From contig CAJVYT010000120.1 of NCBI GenBank assembly GCA_913009765.1, positions 1-11,101 of the forward strand: a stretch of 11,101 nt of DNA. The letters run 5' to 3'. How positions within the stretch are numbered: the first letter of the stretch is position 1; the number at the start of each line of letters is the position of its first letter. This document shows positions 7,200 to 11,101 of the stretch, piece by piece. This DNA comes from an uncultured candidate division Zixibacteria bacterium (GTDB taxonomy: Bacteria; Zixibacteria; MSB-5A5; GN15; FEB-12). The notes below the pieces were generated by a model, which searched no databases, had not been told where the DNA came from, and worked only from the letters and a program-made list of their open reading frames with translations. A program made the translations under genes and the position numbers.

Positions 7200-7688
7200 T
7201 TATTCTCCTTTTCTTAGTTTTACTAATAATTTTCTTGTTCTTAAAATTTTAATTTTAACATTTGCCAAAGAGATTTTTAAATAATCCGCTATCTGTTGAT
7301 AAGTAAAACCTTCATTAGCATATAAAAGAAGAGCTGTTCTATCAATTTCCGGCAAAGATTGTAAATGAAACATCACTTGTGACAACTCTGATTTACTCTC
7401 GATAATTGTATCAATTCTTTCTTTAGGATCGCATAGATTATTCTTTAATTCTGTATGTATTTTCTTTTTTTGTAATTGCTGTATATATAAATTTCTTACA
7501 ATAGTAACGAGATACATCTTAACTGTTGTAACATCAATTTTTGATGAGGTAGTCCAAAGTCTTACAAATGCCTCTGATGTTAAATCTTTGGCATCATCTT
7601 TATTGCCTGAAAGCCAATATGAAAATCGCAAAATATCATCGACATATCTTTTATAAATCTGATGAAAAGTTATTATTGTAAAAGTCAT
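7200..7688 (-). CDS. ECF-family RNA polymerase sigma factor
   Basis: A 162-residue extracytoplasmic-function sigma factor. Region sigma-2 (about 9-75) contains YVDDILRFSYWLSGNKDDAKDL and EAFVRLW, the core-binding and -10 recognition part. Region sigma-4 (about 105-155) has LPEIDRTALLLYANEGFTYQQIADYL and a helix-turn-helix ending in VKIKILRTRKLL for -35 recognition. Length and architecture are normal for the family. The ATG at 7688 has no good Shine-Dalgarno sequence, and no better in-frame start is seen. The gene lies 66 bases after the yqaA-like gene and is coupled to the anti-sigma-like gene downstream. Many ECF sigma factors drive their own operon, but I could not define an autoregulatory promoter here with confidence. 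Confidence 0.92.
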   Translation of the reverse strand: MTFTIITFHQIYKRYVDDILRFSYWLSGNKDDAKDLTSEAFVRLWTTSSKIDVTTVKMYLVTIVRNLYIQQLQKKKIHTELKNNLCDPKERIDTIIESKSELSQVMFHLQSLPEIDRTALLLYANEGFTYQQIADYLKISLANVKIKILRTRKLLVKLRKGE

Positions 7689-7754
7689 ATAAGTAGTATC
7701 AATTATGAGAGAAAAAGTTACAAGAAAAATGAAAAAATATAATTTTACTAAAAA

Positions 7755-8174
7755 TCACGACATATTTTGATATGCCATTATAATCACGATATATCTTATA
7801 ATTCTTGTCGTATAGACAAAAAGAGAAAATTTCATAAAGTTACATTTTACGATTCCAAGATAGAGCGTGATTGGATCGCCGACAATAGGAAGCCACGATG
7901 CAAGCAAAAACAGATAGTTATATTTCCTATACTTGTCTTGATATGTATGTAGTTTCTTATCATCAAATTTAAAGATTCTTTCAATGAAATATGTAATACC
8001 ATACAAACCGAGAAAATAATTAATTGTCACACCGATACAATTCCCTAAACTGGCAGCAAATAAAACCTCAAAGGGGTCTAACCCCAACGCTAAAGCACCG
8101 ACCAAGGCAGCTTCGGAAGACATAGGAATCATTGTGGCACTTAAAAGCGAGACAAAAAACAAGCTGACATACAT
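7755..8174 (-). CDS. YqaA-like small DedA-superfamily membrane protein
   Basis: This 139-residue integral membrane protein matches the E. coli YqaA pattern (142 residues) along its length: SATMIPMSSEAALV near the N-terminus with Glu21, SLGNCIGVTINYFLG at 42-56, the re-entrant SWLPIVGDP at 93-101 and a C-terminal helix with RIIRY. The family belongs to the SNARE-associated/VTT (DedA) group of possible lipid transporters; no substrate is established. The N-terminus is a few residues shorter than in E. coli. An in-frame TAA lies a few codons upstream, which limits the start choice, and no clear Shine-Dalgarno sequence is visible. It precedes the sigma gene by 66 bases on the same strand and may share its transcript. 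Confidence 0.85.
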   Translation of the reverse strand: MYVSLFFVSLLSATMIPMSSEAALVGALALGLDPFEVLFAASLGNCIGVTINYFLGLYGITYFIERIFKFDDKKLHTYQDKYRKYNYLFLLASWLPIVGDPITLYLGIVKCNFMKFSLFVYTTRIIRYIVIIMAYQNMS

Positions 8175-8216
8175 CTTGATATAGTAGTTGTTTTAGTGTC
8201 GCACATCAAACAAAAT

Positions 8217-8283
8217 CTTTTGTAGGGTTGAGGCATGCCTCCAACTTTCTTTAAGGAACAGTGATGCCTATTCCCTACAAAAT
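8217..8283. repeat. Small inverted-repeat element with TTTTGTAGGG ends
   Basis: TTTTGTAGGG at the left and CCCTACAAAA at the right are mirror copies. The arms continue with a related GAGGC/GCCTA stretch, and an inner palindrome GAGGCATGCCTC lies at 8230-8241. The whole is about 67 bases. This shape is that of a REP- or MITE-like element; no coding sequence is inside. Confidence 0.65.
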
Positions 8284-8460
8284 CATACCTCCCAAATGGG
8301 TTCGTTTTGTGAAATCAATTTTTTTGCTACAAGCTTTGTGTTGATTGTACAGTATATACTCAAGATGTTTTCATACACTGATAAAACCTTTTAAAAGTAT
8401 CCATATACAACATGATAGAATGACAAACTACTTTGAATTTGTTGAATTATTGTAAACAGA

Positions 8461-8500
8461 TTTAGGCGACAGACGAGTGCATCTGCCGCTCACAATGACA
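8461..8500. repeat. Degenerate half-copy of the TGTCATTGCG-type dispersed repeat
   Basis: The segment ends in CGCTCACAATGACA, which resembles the reverse complement of the TGTCATTGCGGACG arm at 8747-8760. The rest (GACGAGTGCATCTGC) is only loosely alike. It is probably a decayed partial copy. Confidence 0.4.
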
Positions 8501-8579
8501 TATTACGATGTGTATTATGGTAGTAAGCATATTGACACATTAGATCGCCTTCGGATATGTGTTATTTAAAATTTTTGGC

Positions 8580-8648
8580 TTGGTGGAGTACTCTTTGGGA
8601 TGTGGAAATATTATTTGGGTGGCACACCCTTTAGGGTGTGGAAATATT
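8580..8648. repeat. Two direct repeats with a 36-base period
   Basis: Units at 8580-8612 and 8616-8648 agree at 26 of 33 positions; the last 12 bases (TGTGGAAATATT) are identical. Only two copies are present. The second unit contains a perfect hairpin, CACACCC-TTTA-GGGTGTG (8623-8640), which the first has largely lost, so the units have diverged. It is not a CRISPR, because there are no unique spacers. Confidence 0.75.
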
Positions 8649-8720
8649 CTAAGAGAACTGAATTGTAACGCACCCTTCCAATTATTAAAACAATACATCC
8701 GAATGTCATTCCCAACTTGA

Positions 8721-8873
8721 GGGCTTGTTGAAAAAGTCAAATTTCCTGTCATTGCGGACGAAGTGTGGCAATCTCATGTTTTTGTTAAGCACTAAGCTTA
8801 GAGATTGCCACGTCTCGTTCGTTATCACTCACTCGACTCGCAAAGACTGAATGGAGGGTTTATCAACAAGCCC
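8721..8873. repeat. Nested palindromic MITE/REP-like element
   Basis: The ends are inverted: GGGCTTGTTGAAAAAGTC (8721-8738) and TATCAACAAGCCC (8861-8873). Inside lies a second inverted pair: TGTCATTGCGGACG..GTGGCAATCTC (8747-8775) against GAGATTGCCACGTCTCGTTCG and following bases (8801-8846). The tip contains TAAGC/GCTTA. The inner arms are of the TGTCATTGCGAGC..GGCAATCTC kind that is dispersed in many bacterial genomes. At about 153 bases with no gene inside, it would need a transposase in trans if it is mobile. No clear target duplication is seen. Confidence 0.8.
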
Positions 8874-8960
8874 AAAGCCGGAGAGGATGGATGGAATTTT
8901 GTAAAGAACCGATGTGGTTTCGACTTTTATATAAATAGAAAACATGTCGTGTTTTTTGAC

Positions 8961-8982
8961 TTTGAAATCTTACGATTTCAAA
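8961..8982. other. Perfect hairpin downstream of the transporter gene
   Basis: TTTGAAATC (8961-8969) and GATTTCAAA (8974-8982) form a perfect nine-base stem with loop TTAC, 34 bases after the transporter stop codon. Neither strand has a T-run directly after the stem, so it is not a classical intrinsic terminator, although it could still stabilise the 3' end of the operon transcript. Confidence 0.55.
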
Positions 8983-9016
8983 CCAACAGAACCCAACCTA
9001 CAAAATATTTTTTTAT

Positions 9017-9934
9017 TTACACTTCCGCTATGACAATCCCTGTTATTGCAACTAACCCACCAAAGATAAGCACCGCAGAGATTGGTTCGCCTAACCAAAG
9101 ATAGGCAACCCCTGCAGCTATGAACGGCTGCATATTGTGATACACAGCAATCCGTGATGCTTCCATATATTTTAGCACCCAATACCATAGTACATAGGCA
9201 AATACAGAAGTCCCAATAGCCATATACACAACCGACCACCACGCATCGAGCGGCACAACAGAATAGTCTAAATGAATCGACTTATATATACCAAATGGCA
9301 TATATAAAAGATAACCGGAACTAAGCGAGTATGCAGTAACTCGCAATGCACCATATTTTTCGACTAGTTTCTTGCCTAAAATTGTGTAATACGACCAAGC
9401 TATAACAGCAAAAAGTATAAGCATATCTCCAAAAAGATACTCTGTCCCCAAAGAGATTGCACCGGAAGTCATCACAGCAGCTACTCCTCCCAAGGCAATA
9501 CATATTCCAAGAACTCGCCTCATACTCGGTCGCTCTTTTAAATGTATAAAAGCAGCAATAAAAATCCAAATTGGTGTAGTGGCAAATAATAAAGAACCAT
9601 GCGATGCAGCCGTATATGATTGACCGACTAAAAACAAAACCTGATTAAAAGGAATAATCAAAACTCCAAGACCGATTACTTTGAGATAATCGGATTTAAC
9701 AATTTTAACATCATGTTTCCTGAAAAGGACAACAACCAGTAAAGCAATCGATGCTAACAAGAATCTATAAAAAGCAAAAGTAAAGGGTTCGATAAACTCA
9801 AGACCATATTTTGAAATTGGAAAAGACAATGCCCCCAATATCTGCTGTATAATCAGAACTGATATAATATACGAAGATGTATACCCAGTTTGAGGTTTCA
9901 TCTTAGCAGTTTGTTGTGATGACAAATTTGACAC
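9017..9934 (-). CDS. EamA/DMT-family transporter
   Basis: A 305-residue inner-membrane protein of the drug/metabolite transporter superfamily with two EamA repeats and about ten membrane helices. The first repeat covers about 20-155 (FPISKYGLEF, TPIWIFIAAFIHLKERP, GICIALGGVAAV); the second covers about 170-303 (MAIGTSVFAYVLWYWVLKYM, MQPFIAAGVAYLWLGEP, GGLVAITGIVIA). Such proteins usually export amino acids or similar small molecules; the substrate cannot be read from the sequence. The GTG at 9934 lies five bases after the SDR stop codon; an ATG at 9901 (MKPQTG) is an alternative start. Neither has a clear Shine-Dalgarno sequence. It is the last gene of a compact run with the SDR and M20 peptidase genes. 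Confidence 0.92.
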   Translation of the reverse strand: MSNLSSQQTAKMKPQTGYTSSYIISVLIIQQILGALSFPISKYGLEFIEPFTFAFYRFLLASIALLVVVLFRKHDVKIVKSDYLKVIGLGVLIIPFNQVLFLVGQSYTAASHGSLLFATTPIWIFIAAFIHLKERPSMRRVLGICIALGGVAAVMTSGAISLGTEYLFGDMLILFAVIAWSYYTILGKKLVEKYGALRVTAYSLSSGYLLYMPFGIYKSIHLDYSVVPLDAWWSVVYMAIGTSVFAYVLWYWVLKYMEASRIAVYHNMQPFIAAGVAYLWLGEPISAVLIFGGLVAITGIVIAEV

Positions 9935-9939
9935 TTTGT

Positions 9940-10719
9940 TTATATCAGCGATCTAACATAACCGCCGTCAACGGGTATTGAAGTACCGGTAATATAGGAA
10001 GCTTTATCTGATGCTAAAAAACTAATCAAAGACGCTAACTCTTCAGGCTTGCCAACTCGCCCTGCCGGAATTTGAGATGTAAATGTCTTTATCACTTCAG
10101 CAGATGTCTGTCCGGTTTCTTCAGCCCGCTTATTGGCAAGATTTGTTAAACGCTCAGTTGCTGTATACCCCGGACACACGCAGTTGGCGGTGATGCCATA
10201 TTTTGCATACGTATTGGAAATAGTTTTACACATTGCAGTAACAGCCGCACGATAAGTATTTGATAATATTAAATCATCAACTGGCTGCAACACTCCAATT
10301 GAAGTAATATATATTAATCGTCCGAACTTCCGTTCTACCATTCCATTGAGAACCATAGCGGTAAGTTTTCTGGCTGATGAGAATACAAGTGTCGCAGCTT
10401 CCTCCCAAGAATCTGATTTAATATCAATAAATTTTCCGGGAGGTGGACCGCCTGCGTTAGAAACTAAAATGTCAATGTCAGAAATTGATGATGCTATTTT
10501 ATCTATTCCGTTAGCAGTAGTTAAGTCCGCATCAATGAGAACAGGTGTGACACCTGTCTTTGTTTGTATTTCTTTTGCTGTAACAGATAGATTCTTAAGA
10601 GAACGTGAATTCAAATAGAGCGAACATCCCTCTTGGGCTAATGCCGTTGCTGCAGCTTTACCTAAACCGAAAGAGGCTCCCGTTATGAGAGCCTTCTTTT
10701 CTGTTACATTCAAATCCAT
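9940..10719 (-). CDS. Short-chain dehydrogenase/reductase, FabG-like with an incomplete YxxxK motif
   Basis: A 259-residue cytoplasmic protein with the classical SDR Rossmann fold: TGASFGLG at 13-20, DAD near 63-65, NAGG at 88-91, Ser140 in YITSIG and a C-terminal GTSIPVDGGYVRSL. The catalytic YxxxK is broken: Tyr156 is followed by RAAV, so the Lys is Val160, and the nearest Lys is 165. This fits a divergent BKR-like branch that, as I recall, lacks the standard tetrad, so reductase activity is uncertain. The ATG overlaps the stop codon of the peptidase gene by one base (TAATG), implying translational coupling. A precise substrate cannot be assigned. Confidence 0.9.
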   Translation of the reverse strand: MDLNVTEKKALITGASFGLGKAAATALAQEGCSLYLNSRSLKNLSVTAKEIQTKTGVTPVLIDADLTTANGIDKIASSISDIDILVSNAGGPPPGKFIDIKSDSWEEAATLVFSSARKLTAMVLNGMVERKFGRLIYITSIGVLQPVDDLILSNTYRAAVTAMCKTISNTYAKYGITANCVCPGYTATERLTNLANKRAEETGQTSAEVIKTFTSQIPAGRVGKPEELASLISFLASDKASYITGTSIPVDGGYVRSLI

Positions 10720-11101
10720 TAGATTTTTACAGATGCGAGCTCATCAGGCAGAAGAGCGGCAGTTTTACATCCACGAACAAAGTCTTTTATTCTGAACCGT
10801 TCGTTAGGTGAATGGATATTATCATCCTGTTGACCAAACCCGATAAGCAGGGTATCAACACCTAAAATCTTTTTAAAGTCACCAACGATAGGAATGGATC
10901 CGCCTTCTTTCATAAAGACCGGAGCTTTTCCAAATCCTTTTTTTATTGCCCGACCGGATGCTTCAAGCCATGGACCGGTAGTCGGAACTTCAACCGCTTC
11001 AGCACCTCCGTGTTTATCAACTTTTACTCGGACAGATTTTGGAGCAATTTTTAATAAATGCTTTTCAAGTAAATTACAAATTTCATTCGGTTTCTGATTC
11101 G
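10719..11101 (-). CDS. M20 family metallopeptidase (dipeptidase), C-terminal part only
   Basis: The open frame enters from the right edge; about 127 C-terminal residues are visible, ending at the TAA at 10719-10721. GGSIPIV, LIGFG and DDNIHSPNERF are typical of the C-terminal catalytic lobe of M20 dipeptidases of the CNDP type; the His in IHSPNE is the expected metal ligand or active-site residue. The upstream part (VKVDKHGGAEAVEVPTTGPWL) lies in the dimerisation-to-catalytic transition. These enzymes hydrolyse di- and short peptides using a metal pair. The gene is the first visible member of the M20-SDR-EamA run and is coupled to the SDR gene by a one-base overlap. Confidence 0.9.
   Translation of the reverse strand, partial: NQKPNEICNLLEKHLLKIAPKSVRVKVDKHGGAEAVEVPTTGPWLEASGRAIKKGFGKAPVFMKEGGSIPIVGDFKKILGVDTLLIGFGQQDDNIHSPNERFRIKDFVRGCKTAALLPDELASVKI

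Larger units (their letters stand above)
8175..9016. other. Gene-free intergenic island rich in repeats
   Basis: This 842-base stretch between the yqaA-like gene and the transporter holds no convincing coding sequence on either strand; short open frames in it overlap repeats and resemble no family. It contains an inverted TGTAGGG repeat (8217-8283), a half-copy of a dispersed repeat (8461-8500), two direct 36-base units (8580-8648) with an internal hairpin, a large nested palindrome (8721-8873) and a 9-base-stem hairpin (8961-8982). These look like several kinds of small non-coding repeats collected at one site. Confidence 0.8.

Noticed and set aside
8346..8362. TGTACAGTATATACTC as an E. coli-type LexA box
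   Set aside because: It lacks the CTG-N10-CAG spacing and is not close to a gene start.
8580..8648. Possible CRISPR repeats (36-base period)
   Set aside because: There are only two adjacent diverged units without spacers and no cas genes.
8540..8752. 70-residue minus-strand open frame with a repeated IFPHPK
   Set aside because: The repetition is a translation of the 36-base DNA repeat; nothing else suggests a protein.
8961..8982. Intrinsic terminator for the transporter operon
   Set aside because: The hairpin is perfect but has no T-run after it on either strand.
8805..9104. 99-residue plus-strand open frame in the repeat island
   Set aside because: It begins inside the palindromic element, runs into the transporter gene on the other strand, and its start has no ribosome binding site.

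Overview
The window looks like the end of a draft or metagenomic contig from a low-GC Gram-negative bacterium. The first 30 bases are an Illumina adapter, not genome. The Gram-negative assignment rests on a YceI-type protein with a clean signal peptide, an exported oligopeptidase B and a YqaA-type membrane protein. The RlmB and YqaA sequences resemble proteobacterial versions, but I cannot assign a phylum from this window alone.

Layout. 31-1726 (minus): an exported oligopeptidase B, cut at the contig end just after its active-site serine. 1736-2058: a divergent intergenic region with two promoter candidates and a short repeat. 2059-4143 (plus): an EF-G-like paralogue with altered guanine-recognition motifs, ending in a strong terminator. 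4200-4532 (minus): a small GYD-domain protein. 4763-5377 (plus): lexA behind a perfect-consensus sigma-70 promoter with a dyad in its spacer. 5439-8174 (minus): yceI (frameshifted), rlmB (short form), an anti-sigma-like membrane protein, an ECF sigma factor and a yqaA-like gene. 8175-9016: an 842-base gene-free island of several repeat types. 9017-11101 (minus): an EamA-type transporter, an atypical SDR protein and the end of an M20 dipeptidase, packed like an operon.

How parts may work together. The sigma and anti-sigma genes are translationally coupled and are probably a regulatory pair. The M20-SDR-EamA run has a one-base overlap and a five-base gap, so it is very likely co-transcribed; peptide breakdown followed by export of a small metabolite is a reasonable guess only. 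LexA may control its own gene. A near-copy of the lexA promoter dyad lies just upstream of rlmB and could be a second LexA site.

I did not find a CRISPR array, a phage, a defence system, a tRNA or an rRNA. The most useful leads are the shared lexA/rlmB dyad, the non-canonical GTPase motifs of the EF-G paralogue, the Cys-less anti-sigma, the repeat island, and two data-quality problems (adapter and yceI frameshift).
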